Source: Clostridia bacterium (GTDB lineage Bacteria; Bacillota; Clostridia; Christensenellales; Aristaeellaceae). From it: DNA of 49,426 bases. Every line of letters starts with the position of its first letter. Positions within the stretch are counted from its first letter, which is position 1. Of the stretch, positions 42,936 through 49,426 are shown piece by piece. The DNA lies in assembly GCA_017470945.1 (NCBI GenBank), contig JAFUXH010000126.1, positions 1-49,426 on the forward strand, read 5' to 3'. The notes under the pieces are model-generated. The model saw only the letters and a list, made by a program, of their open reading frames with translations, was not told the origin of the DNA and made no database searches. Both the position numbers and the translations under genes were made by a program.

Positions 42936-42971
42936 CTCAGGTTGTCGAAAACACTTTTTCGACAACCTGAG
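42936..42971. repeat. 16-base perfect hairpin containing two inverted TTGTCGAA motifs
   Basis: CTCAGGTTGTCGAAAA (42936-42951), loop CACT, TTTTCGACAACCTGAG (42956-42971). Each arm contains TTGTCGAA, the Spo0A-box core, but as an exact palindrome this may be coincidence. It overlaps the start of repeat copy 2 by three bases. Confidence 0.85.
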
Positions 42972-43004
42972 GGAAACCCTTCCGATCATGGAATGGTTTC
43001 CCTC
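42969..43004. repeat. 36-base palindromic repeat, copy 2
   Basis: Identical to 42677-42712. The flanks differ after one or two bases, which shows that the repeated unit is only the palindrome itself. Confidence 0.9.
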
Positions 43005-43067
43005 ATTGCTGTTTTGAATGGTGTGCAAGCGCCGGCCTTAAGGAGCGGATGGGATGCGAAAGAAAGA

Positions 43068-43286
43068 TCAGTAAATGGTTTTGATTTCCTGCGCGCCGGT
43101 TCTTTTCCGGAAAGCGTCCAGCCCGGCCTGATCCACCAGCATCCATTCGTGGAACGCGCCGGTGGTTTTGTCAAGGAAGCCCACGGTCATTTCCCCGGTG
43201 CAGATGCTTTTGCGCACCGCCGGCTCCTGGGTGGCGGGGTCAAAGGATATATCGGGCGGGGAAGCCTTTTTGCGGAACAATGCCAT
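43068..43286 (-). CDS. Small conserved-looking protein, partner of the aldo/keto reductase
   Basis: The 72-residue soluble protein reads MALFRKKASPPDISFDPATQ..., with the compact segment SICTGEMTVGFLDKTTG and EWMLVDQAGLDAFRK. I know of similar short proteins in gut Clostridia but can name no function. It has one cysteine, so metal binding is not indicated. ATG 43286 is preceded by AAGGAGG. It follows the aldo/keto reductase after 14 bases and is the last gene of a GH120-reductase operon. Confidence 0.72.
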   Translation of the reverse strand: MALFRKKASPPDISFDPATQEPAVRKSICTGEMTVGFLDKTTGAFHEWMLVDQAGLDAFRKRTGAQEIKTIY

Positions 43287-43300
43287 ATCGGGCCTCCTTG

Positions 43301-44326
43301 CTATCCGATGGATGCGGTACCGTTCAGGATCTCTTTGTAATCGGCCAGGTTCTTCTTCAGCAGCCGGGGGATATCCAATTCGTAGGGGCAGCGTTTTTTG
43401 CAGGCCCCGCATTCGATGCACTGCTCGATCTTCAGCATTTCCTTCTGCCAATCCGGCGCCAGCCAGCGGTCGGAGGGGGAGCGCCGGATCATCTGGGACA
43501 TGCGGGCGCATTGATTGATCACGATGCCCACCGCGCAAGGCGCGCAGTAGCCGCAGCCCCGGCAGAAATCACCCAGCAGCTCCTGCCGATCCTGATCGAT
43601 CACGGCCTGCAGCTCGGGCGTCATGCGGCAGGGCGTATCGAAAAAGGCCAGCCACTGCTCCAGCTCCTCCATCCGCTGCACGCCCCAGATGGGCAGCGCG
43701 GGGAATTGGCTCATGAAGGCCATGCAGGCCCGAGCGTTGGTCAGCAGCCCGCCGGACAGGCCCTTCATGGCGATGAAGCCCATGCCGGCCGCATCGCAGG
43801 CCCGCACCAGGGCGATATCCCGGTCGGTGGCCAGATAGCTGAAGGGGAATTGCAGCGTTTCATACAGCCCGCTGCGAACGATTTCCTCGGCAATGCCGAT
43901 CTTGTGGGCGGTGATGCCGATGTGGCGGATCTTGCCCTGCTCCTTGGCCTGCAGCATGGCTTCGTACATGCCGGTGCCGTCCGCCGGGGCGTAACATTGC
44001 TTCACGCAGTGAAATTGGTACAGGTCCAGGTAATCGGTGCGCAGATTGCGCAGCGAGGTGTGCAATTGATCCCAGAACGCCTGGGGCGTGACGGCCATGG
44101 TTTTGGATGCGATGAACAGGCGGTCCCGCATGCCCGCAAAGGCTTCGCCCAGCTTTTCTTCGCTGTCGGAATACGCCCGGGCGGTATCGAAAAAGGTCAT
44201 GCCGCCGTCGTAGGCCCGGCGCAGGATGCGCACCGCCTCGCCCTTGTGCACGCGCTGAATGGGCAGCGCGCCGAAGGCGTTTTGCGGCGTGGTGATGCCG
44301 GTGCGGCCCAAGGTGATGGTATTCAT
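43301..44326 (-). CDS. Aldo/keto reductase with C-terminal 4Fe-4S domain
   Basis: The 341-residue protein has an aldo/keto reductase barrel (about 1-270) with the tetrad visible: the Asp and Tyr in FFDTARAYSDSE, the Lys in ASKT and the His in YQFHCV. The C-terminal part adds CRGCGYCAPC and the ferredoxin-type CIECGACKKRCP, so it can hold one or two iron-sulphur clusters. This AKR-ferredoxin type is common in anaerobes; the electron carrier and substrate are unknown. It is transcribed with the GH120 gene upstream (30 bases) and the small protein downstream. GGAGG precedes the ATG. Confidence 0.92.
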   Translation of the reverse strand: MNTITLGRTGITTPQNAFGALPIQRVHKGEAVRILRRAYDGGMTFFDTARAYSDSEEKLGEAFAGMRDRLFIASKTMAVTPQAFWDQLHTSLRNLRTDYLDLYQFHCVKQCYAPADGTGMYEAMLQAKEQGKIRHIGITAHKIGIAEEIVRSGLYETLQFPFSYLATDRDIALVRACDAAGMGFIAMKGLSGGLLTNARACMAFMSQFPALPIWGVQRMEELEQWLAFFDTPCRMTPELQAVIDQDRQELLGDFCRGCGYCAPCAVGIVINQCARMSQMIRRSPSDRWLAPDWQKEMLKIEQCIECGACKKRCPYELDIPRLLKKNLADYKEILNGTASIG

Positions 44327-44356
44327 GAGTTTCCTCCGTTTCTGCCGGTGATCACG

Positions 44357-46348
44357 TTACCAAACGGCCTTTTTCAGCGCGTCCCCATCGGCAAAGGGCC
44401 CGGGCAGCACCGATAGGCCCCGGTGGCCGCCGAAGTAATCCCGGTCGAAGGTGATGGCCGATCCGTCGGGGTTTTCAAAGCGCTGCTCCGGCTCGAAGGC
44501 GCAGCCCAGGATATCGCTGGTGATGACGCCGTCCCGGAAATCCTTCAGGGCGTCGTACAGGTTGGTTTCCAGGGTGTAGCGGCCGTTTTCCTCGCGCAGG
44601 GCCAGCTTGATGCGGGAGCGCCGGTTGACGAGGTTGTGGCTTTCGTGCTTGCACACCGTGGCGCCGCCAAAGTAGGCGTTGCCTTCCACCCACACCGGCA
44701 GATGCCCGAAGTGATAGGTGGCCAGCGCCCCCATATTGGGCTCCTGCCCCAGCATGAAATGGGAAATCCATTCGTCGTAGGTGGGGAAGATGTCAAACGG
44801 CGCGGTGCCCACCGCCTGGTAATCGGAATCGGTGGGCTTTTTCTTTTTGTCGGTGATGGGGTAATGCTGAAGGAAAATGTTGTTGTAGATCCTGTCATCC
44901 CCGTGCAGGATGGTCATGAAGCCGGCCACCTCGGTGCGGTGGCGGATGTGGTAGGGGGTATAGCGGGGCTCCCGCTGGCCGTTGACGATGCTGTCCACCC
45001 CGGAATTGATGAGTGAGAAGGCGCCCAGCACCAGGTTGTGCACCACCGCGATGCCCTCGCTGGGGATGGTGATGGCCACCTTCGACAGCAGCAGGTTGTT
45101 ATCGATCAGGGTGGGGCCGTGGCCCACCTCGATGAACACGTCGGTGGAGAACATGGCGCCTTGGGCGTGCTGGATCCCGGCGGGGGGCATGTTATCGTGC
45201 ATCAGGTTCTGGGTGATGCGGGCGCCCTGGGCCTGCCAATCGCACCACACGCCCATGATGCAGTGGTGGATATGGTTGCGGCGGATGGTCACATCAATGG
45301 CGGCGTGCAGCTTGATGCCGGCGGTCTCCGCGCCGCCCAATTGCTGGGAATTGCAGATGTGGTGGATGTGGCAATCCTCGATGGTGGAAAACACGCCGCC
45401 CATCCGGCCCACGATGCCGGTTTGCTCGCAGTGGTGCACCTCGCAGCGGCGGATGATGTGGCCGCCCACCTTTTCCTTCAGCCAGCCGTGGTACTGGCCC
45501 CGGCACACGGCGTCCCGCTCCATCTGGGTGGGGGATTTGACGTGCTTGGTGTAGAAATACATATCGTTTTCCGGATCCCGGTATTTGCCCAGGGAAATGC
45601 CGCAGCATTTGCTGTTGCTGATTTCACAGTCCTCGATGATCCAGCCCCGGCTCCAGTGGGGGCCGATCATGCCGTCCTGATAGGCGGCGGGAGGGGCCCA
45701 GGTGGTGGCGGCCTTCTGGATATCAAAGCCGCTGACGGTAATGTAGCCGACGCCCGTTTGATCGGGCATGAAGCAATTGCGCCGCACGTTGATTTCCACC
45801 TTTTCCCGGTTGGGGTCCTTGCCCTGGAAATTGGCGTAAAGCACGGTGTCGTTCCCCTCCTGCTGGGTGAACCATTTGTAGGTGGATTCCTCCTGGTTCC
45901 AGGCGCAGGGATCGGGTTGGCCCAATTCGCATTCTTCGAGGGTGACGGTTTCATACAGCATCCGGTCGTTGAGGTACACCGCGCCGGTATGCCGCACCGT
46001 GGGGGCGAAATACCAGTCGCCGCACACGAAGGTGGTGTAGGGGTTATAAGCGCCGAACACGCCGTTATTCACCCGGTTGACCCACACGTTGCCCTTGTAG
46101 GGCTGCCAGCCGGTCAGTTCCTCCGCGCCGGTAATCACCGCGCCCCGGGGCGTTTCGGAGCGATAGACGATCCGGTTTTCCTCGGTGCCGGCGTGCTGGG
46201 GATTCACGTATTCCCGGTAGACGCCGGGGGCCACGATGATTTCATCCCCCGCCACGGCCACGCGGGCCGCGTCGTTGATCCAGCGGAAGGGCATTTCCCT
46301 GCTGCCGTTCCCATCCCGGGAGGCGTTGGCGTTCACATAGTAAATCAT
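44357..46348 (-). CDS. GH120 family beta-xylosidase
   Basis: The 663-residue protein is a right-handed parallel beta-helix enzyme. Stretches agree with GH120 xylosidase of Thermoanaerobacterium (XylC) as I recall it: GDEIIVAPGVYREYVNP, VEINVRRNCFMPDQTGVGYITVSGF, ATTWAPPAAYQDGMIGPHWS and AETAGIKLHAAIDV. The two catalytic acids of XylC correspond to the Asp in VWCDWQAQG (near residue 370) and the Glu in DVFIEVGHGP (near 407); this protein has about 14-15 extra residues between them. No signal peptide is visible, so it acts inside the cell on xylo-oligosaccharides. ATG 46348 is preceded by AAAGGAG. A much longer upstream frame crosses the promoter and is not used. Confidence 0.88.
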   Translation of the reverse strand: MIYYVNANASRDGNGSREMPFRWINDAARVAVAGDEIIVAPGVYREYVNPQHAGTEENRIVYRSETPRGAVITGAEELTGWQPYKGNVWVNRVNNGVFGAYNPYTTFVCGDWYFAPTVRHTGAVYLNDRMLYETVTLEECELGQPDPCAWNQEESTYKWFTQQEGNDTVLYANFQGKDPNREKVEINVRRNCFMPDQTGVGYITVSGFDIQKAATTWAPPAAYQDGMIGPHWSRGWIIEDCEISNSKCCGISLGKYRDPENDMYFYTKHVKSPTQMERDAVCRGQYHGWLKEKVGGHIIRRCEVHHCEQTGIVGRMGGVFSTIEDCHIHHICNSQQLGGAETAGIKLHAAIDVTIRRNHIHHCIMGVWCDWQAQGARITQNLMHDNMPPAGIQHAQGAMFSTDVFIEVGHGPTLIDNNLLLSKVAITIPSEGIAVVHNLVLGAFSLINSGVDSIVNGQREPRYTPYHIRHRTEVAGFMTILHGDDRIYNNIFLQHYPITDKKKKPTDSDYQAVGTAPFDIFPTYDEWISHFMLGQEPNMGALATYHFGHLPVWVEGNAYFGGATVCKHESHNLVNRRSRIKLALREENGRYTLETNLYDALKDFRDGVITSDILGCAFEPEQRFENPDGSAITFDRDYFGGHRGLSVLPGPFADGDALKKAVW

Positions 46349-46393
46349 TTGAATCGCTCCTTTGAAAAATGTGGATGAATGATTTCTGCGTTC

Positions 46394-46467
46394 ATTATAC
46401 CATGATCCCGGGAGAATGCAAGGAAGAATGATCGGCGGTTTGCAAGAATTCCAAATTATGTTATAAT
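46394..46467. promoter_or_regulatory. Divergent promoters of the GH120 and MoxR operons
   Basis: Minus strand: TTGCAT (46421-46416), 16 bases, TATAAT (46399-46394), with TGG before the -10. Plus strand: TTGCAA (46440-46445), 16 bases, TATAAT (46462-46467), with TGT before the -10. Both are extended -10 promoters in a short divergent region. Confidence 0.7.
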
Positions 46468-46583
46468 AAGGAAAACGAAAATCACCCGGGTCGGCGCGCA
46501 AGGATGCGAAGCGATTGGCGCGGCGCGCCGGCAAGGACGGCATCATGGAACCCATCAACTTTTTTCGCGAAGGAGGCCCCGCT

Positions 46584-47531
46584 ATGCAGCCTGCCGAACT
46601 GGCCGCGCTGGCCCAAAAACTGAAGAAGAATATCGCCCGGGTGGTGGTGGGCAAGGAGGAGATGATCGACCTGATGCTCTCCGCCGTGATCGCCCGGGGC
46701 CACGTGCTGCTGGAGGATGTGCCCGGCACCGGCAAAACGGTGACGGCCCGCAGCCTGGCCAAATCCATCGGCGGCGTTTTTTCCCGCATCCAGTTTACCC
46801 CCGATCTTTTGCCCGCCGATATCACCGGCACCCGGGTGTACCGGCAGGATCAGGGGGAATTCGTGTTTCACCCCGGCCCGGTGTTCGCCAACATTTTGCT
46901 GGCCGATGAAATCAACCGCGCCACCCCCCGCACCCAAAGCGCCCTGCTGGAATGCATGGAGGAGCGGCAGGTCACCGAGGGCGGCGTCACGTATCCGCTG
47001 GCTGAGCCGTTCCTGGTCATCGCCACCCAGAACCCGGTGGAGATCCAGGGCACCTTCCCGCTGCCGGAGGCGCAGCTGGATCGGTTTTTGCTGCGCCTGA
47101 CCCCCGGTTATCCCACCACGGCGGAGGCCCTGGGCATCCTGGATCGCTTTTTGAAGGATGAGCCCCTGCAGGCCCTGCAGCCTGTGTGCGGCTGCGAGGA
47201 ATTGGCCGCCGCCCAGCAGGCGCTGCCCCAGTGCGAGGTGGATGTCAGCGTGCGGGAATACATGGTGGCGCTGTGCGAGCGCACCCGGCAGGACGACCGG
47301 GCCCAGCTGGGGGTCAGCCCCCGGGGCATGCTGGCGCTGATGCGGGCCTCCCAGGCCCTGGCACTGACCCAGGGCCGGGCCTATGTGATTCCCGATGATG
47401 TGCAGCGGCTGGCGGTGCCGGTGCTGGCCCACCGGGTGATCGCTCGCGGATACGCCGGCCGGGCCGACGTTTCCCGTCAGATCGTTCTGGACGCGGTGGC
47501 CGCCGTGGCGGTGCCGACGGAGAAAAGATAA
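46584..47531 (+). CDS. MoxR family AAA+ ATPase
   Basis: The 315-residue chaperone-like ATPase has a Walker A motif DVPGTGKT, Walker B LADEINRA, sensor 1 (VIATQNPVE) and the GTFPLPEAQLDRF signature of MoxR proteins. MoxR ATPases work with the DUF58 protein next door and probably help assemble or mature complexes at the membrane. ATG 46584 is preceded by AAGGAGG; an earlier in-frame start at 46515 has no ribosome binding site. The DUF58 gene starts one base past the stop. Confidence 0.94.
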   Translation: MQPAELAALAQKLKKNIARVVVGKEEMIDLMLSAVIARGHVLLEDVPGTGKTVTARSLAKSIGGVFSRIQFTPDLLPADITGTRVYRQDQGEFVFHPGPVFANILLADEINRATPRTQSALLECMEERQVTEGGVTYPLAEPFLVIATQNPVEIQGTFPLPEAQLDRFLLRLTPGYPTTAEALGILDRFLKDEPLQALQPVCGCEELAAAQQALPQCEVDVSVREYMVALCERTRQDDRAQLGVSPRGMLALMRASQALALTQGRAYVIPDDVQRLAVPVLAHRVIARGYAGRADVSRQIVLDAVAAVAVPTEKR

Positions 47532-47532
47532 C

Positions 47533-48609
47533 ATGGATCTGCTGCTGATCGCGTTGGTTTTTTTGCTGCTGGCGGCGGCCCAGGCCGTGCTCATCGCCCG
47601 TTTCGGCCTGCGGGGCTTTGCCTACCGGCGCGCCTTTTCCCGCCCCAGCGCCACGGCGGGGGATACGGTGGAATTCGTGGAGGTCATCCGCAACCGGGGG
47701 CCCCTGTTTTTGCCGTGGGTGCGGTTGGAAAGCCGGGTGCCGCCCACCTTTGAATTTCACACCAAGGAGGAAGTGGATATCCGGGGCAACAATTACCACA
47801 AAAGCGTGTTCACCCTGGCCCCCTTTTCCCAGGTGACCCGGCGGCACAGGGTGCTATTAAAAAAGCGGGGGCATTTTTGCCTGACCCAGGCCTCCATGAC
47901 CGCCGGCGATCTGCTGGGCATGCGGCTGCTCAACCGGGATATGGACGCCCCGGCGGAGATTTTCGTATACCCCGCCCTTGTATCGTGGGACGACGCGTCG
48001 CTGCCCTCCTCCCGGGCCCAGGGGGAGGTGGGCGTGCCCCGGTGGATCCAGCCCGATTCCTTCCTGGTCAACGGCATCCGGGGCTATCAGCCGGGCGATC
48101 CGGAAAAGGAGATCCACTGGGCCGCCACCGCCCGCACCGGGGAATTGCAGGTGAAAACCCACGATTTCACCGCCGATCCCCGGCTGATGGTGCTGATCAA
48201 TGGGCAGAAAAGCGAGGATCAGTGGGGCAACCTGATGGATTACGAGCAGGATCGCATTGAGTACGCCATTTCCCTGGCCGCCACCATGTGCCTGAGCGCC
48301 CTGAATCAGGGGATGGAGGCGGGCTTTGCCGCCAATATGCCCCTGGATGAGGAGGAGGAAAGCGCCTGCCTGCTGCCGGGCCGGGGGGCGGGGCAGGAGG
48401 AAGCGCTTCTGCGGGGCTTTGCCCGGCTGCGTATTCAGCAATCCCGCACCTTTCCTACCTTTTTAGAGCAGCTGCCCCGCCTGACGGGGGCCGATGTGGT
48501 GATCCTTTCCTGCTACGACAGCGACAGTATCCGCGCCCAGATGCGTGTGATCCGCGGCCTGGGCAACAGCGTGTCTCTGCGCATCCTGCCGGAGGTGCCC
48601 CATGCGTAG
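47533..48609 (+). CDS. DUF58 domain protein (MoxR partner)
   Basis: The 358-residue protein has an N-terminal hydrophobic helix (about 3-24), then a beta-rich stretch, then the DUF58 signature GIRGYQPGDPEKEIHWAATARTGELQVK near residues 187-214. The C-terminal half resembles a von Willebrand A-like fold (RLMVLINGQKS). DUF58 genes nearly always follow moxR, and the pair often comes with transglutaminase or other membrane genes. The start lies one base after the moxR stop, and the last 8 bases overlap the next gene. Confidence 0.92.
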   Translation: MDLLLIALVFLLLAAAQAVLIARFGLRGFAYRRAFSRPSATAGDTVEFVEVIRNRGPLFLPWVRLESRVPPTFEFHTKEEVDIRGNNYHKSVFTLAPFSQVTRRHRVLLKKRGHFCLTQASMTAGDLLGMRLLNRDMDAPAEIFVYPALVSWDDASLPSSRAQGEVGVPRWIQPDSFLVNGIRGYQPGDPEKEIHWAATARTGELQVKTHDFTADPRLMVLINGQKSEDQWGNLMDYEQDRIEYAISLAATMCLSALNQGMEAGFAANMPLDEEEESACLLPGRGAGQEEALLRGFARLRIQQSRTFPTFLEQLPRLTGADVVILSCYDSDSIRAQMRVIRGLGNSVSLRILPEVPHA

Positions 48610-49426
48610 TCAGCCTTTTTTTCGCCGTTTGTTTTTTACGCTGGGCGTATTTTTGCTTTCTTCGCCGGTATTTCTGCTGATAGGCGCGGGGCTGATGCCC
48701 AATGCGCCGGCGGGGATGACCCTGCCGCTGCTGGCTGCCCTGCTGCTGGCCCTGGGGGTCAGGCAGCTGCCGGGCAAGCTGCGCCTGATCGCGCTGATCG
48801 TTGCGATGGCGCTGGCCGCCGAGGCCTGCATGGCGCTGGAAGGGTGGCTGGGCACGGAAGCATCCTGGGGCTATGCCCCGGCCATCCTGTGCGCCGTCGT
48901 TACGGCGGTGCACCTGCGGCTGCTGGCGCTTCAATGGGCCGAGGCCGGCAACCCGGCGCTGTGGTACGCCGGCATGGCGGTGTATGTGTTCGCCCGGCCG
49001 GTCGCCGCGCTGATGCGGCTGCCCCAGGCCGTCGCGCCGTTGCGGGTATTCGCGCTGCTGTATTTTTCTTACGTGTTTTTCGCCCTCATGCGGCAATCTC
49101 TGTGGGAGGGCATGGGCGGCGGGCGAGGGCCGTCCCGCGCCATGATGGCGCGCAACGCAGGATTGTCGCTGCTGCTGACGGCGCTGCTTCTGCTGCTGAC
49201 CCACCTGCCGCAGGTGGCGCAGGCGTTTGCCCGGGGGATGGACGCGGTCAGACGGCTGATCGCCTGGCTGCTGACCCTGGGCCGCTCCGACGAGGGGGCC
49301 GCCCTGGGCGGCGGCGGGGGCGGCATGGACTTTGGCAATATGGCCGGGGAAGCCGCCGGGCCCTCCCTGTTCTGGGTGATCCTGGAAAAGGTGCTGTGGG
49401 TGGCGGCCGTGCTGCTGGCGGCGGCG
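48602..49426 (+). CDS. Polytopic membrane protein, third gene of the MoxR operon (3' end off the right edge)
   Basis: About 275 residues are visible; the frame is open to the window edge. It has a basic start MRSQPFFRRLFF and about 8 hydrophobic helices, a conserved-looking GGGGGGMDFGNMAG loop near residue 240, then a further helix at the edge. In MoxR-DUF58 operons this place is often taken by DUF4129 or transglutaminase-type membrane proteins, and the missing C-terminus would decide. ATG 48602 overlaps the DUF58 gene by 8 bases, so translation is likely coupled. Confidence 0.75.
   Translation, partial: MRSQPFFRRLFFTLGVFLLSSPVFLLIGAGLMPNAPAGMTLPLLAALLLALGVRQLPGKLRLIALIVAMALAAEACMALEGWLGTEASWGYAPAILCAVVTAVHLRLLALQWAEAGNPALWYAGMAVYVFARPVAALMRLPQAVAPLRVFALLYFSYVFFALMRQSLWEGMGGGRGPSRAMMARNAGLSLLLTALLLLLTHLPQVAQAFARGMDAVRRLIAWLLTLGRSDEGAALGGGGGGMDFGNMAGEAAGPSLFWVILEKVLWVAAVLLAAA

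Larger units (their letters stand above)
42579..43067. other. Intergenic region packed with hairpins, 489 bases
   Basis: No gene is supported. It contains a terminator (42741-42770), two identical 36-base palindromic repeats (42677-42712, 42969-43004), a 16-base perfect hairpin (42936-42971) and an imperfect GGGTTTT...AAAACCC hairpin near 42847-42878. Translated short frames repeat themselves because of the palindromes. Confidence 0.65.

Noticed and set aside
42677-43004. Two identical 36-base palindromic repeats considered as a CRISPR remnant
   Set aside because: Only two copies 292 bases apart, no regular spacers and no cas genes nearby. Fits a small palindromic element better.
44357-46831. 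Longer start of the GH120 frame (from 46831)
   Set aside because: The extra 161 codons cross both divergent promoters and are antisense to moxR. The ATG at 46348 has a good ribosome binding site and the family's N-terminus.

Overview
The window reads as a GC-rich, endospore-forming member of the Bacillota (class Clostridia), probably from a plant-fibre-rich anaerobic habitat such as a gut. The evidence is a sleB-ypeB germination pair, a Spo0E-like phosphatase gene with Spo0A-type boxes, the clostridial rplU-prp-rpmA order with an N-terminally extended L27, a type III glutamine synthetase, a LoaP-type NusG paralogue, an Fe-S aldo/keto reductase, and a group of polysaccharide side-chain glycosidases. 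Strand bias and GC content create very long antisense reading frames that are not genes. I saw no rRNA, tRNA, CRISPR array, transposase or phage module. The taxonomic placement is inference.

Layout. 1-4.4 kb: a secreted SH3/peptidoglycan-binding protein (cut by the left edge) diverges from sleB-ypeB, followed by a HAD-IB phosphatase. 4.6-8.1 kb, minus strand: an SPFH/zinc-ribbon protein paired with a degenerate receiver-like protein, then a DUF1846 protein. 8.05-8.5 kb holds strong hairpins. 8.5-16 kb: leuS diverges from a five-gene envelope-type operon (M1 metallopeptidase, GT2-GtrA fusion, phosphodiester glycosidase, Lgt-like membrane protein, DUF896). 16-20.7 kb: a PpiC/SurA-type lipoprotein foldase and a large class A penicillin-binding protein. 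21-26.5 kb: a MATE transporter and an unusual membrane protein on the minus strand, then a plus operon with a NadD-YqeK fusion, rsfS, an ArsC-like protein, a zinc-ribbon protein and an aldose epimerase-like protein. 26.6-30.1 kb, minus: tandem GNAT protein, rplU-prp-rpmA, M20 peptidase. 30.3-36.7 kb: small protein plus pfkA, the spo0E-like gene, serC-serA, and type III glnA with a hairpin in its leader. 36.8-46.3 kb: a loaP-like gene, then GH31, GH29, GH27 and GH120 enzymes with an aldo/keto reductase. 46.5 kb to the right edge: a MoxR-DUF58-membrane protein operon, cut by the edge.

How the parts fit. The window is mostly core housekeeping (leucine charging, ribosome assembly, NAD and serine synthesis, glycolysis, ammonia assimilation, peptidoglycan synthesis) with sporulation/germination genes and one carbohydrate-utilisation block. 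GH31, GH29, GH27 and GH120 would remove alpha-xylosyl-type, alpha-L-fucosyl, alpha-galactosyl and beta-xylosyl residues. No transporter or sugar-sensing regulator lies next to them here.

The most interesting unexplained items are the Spo0A-type boxes at a Spo0E-like promoter, the SPFH/pseudo-receiver pair, the membrane protein with what looks like a degenerate Mrr-like nuclease domain, the GT2-GtrA/phosphodiester glycosidase/Lgt-like operon, the orphan LoaP gene, and several strong palindromic elements in intergenic DNA. None can be claimed as a proven new system from sequence alone.
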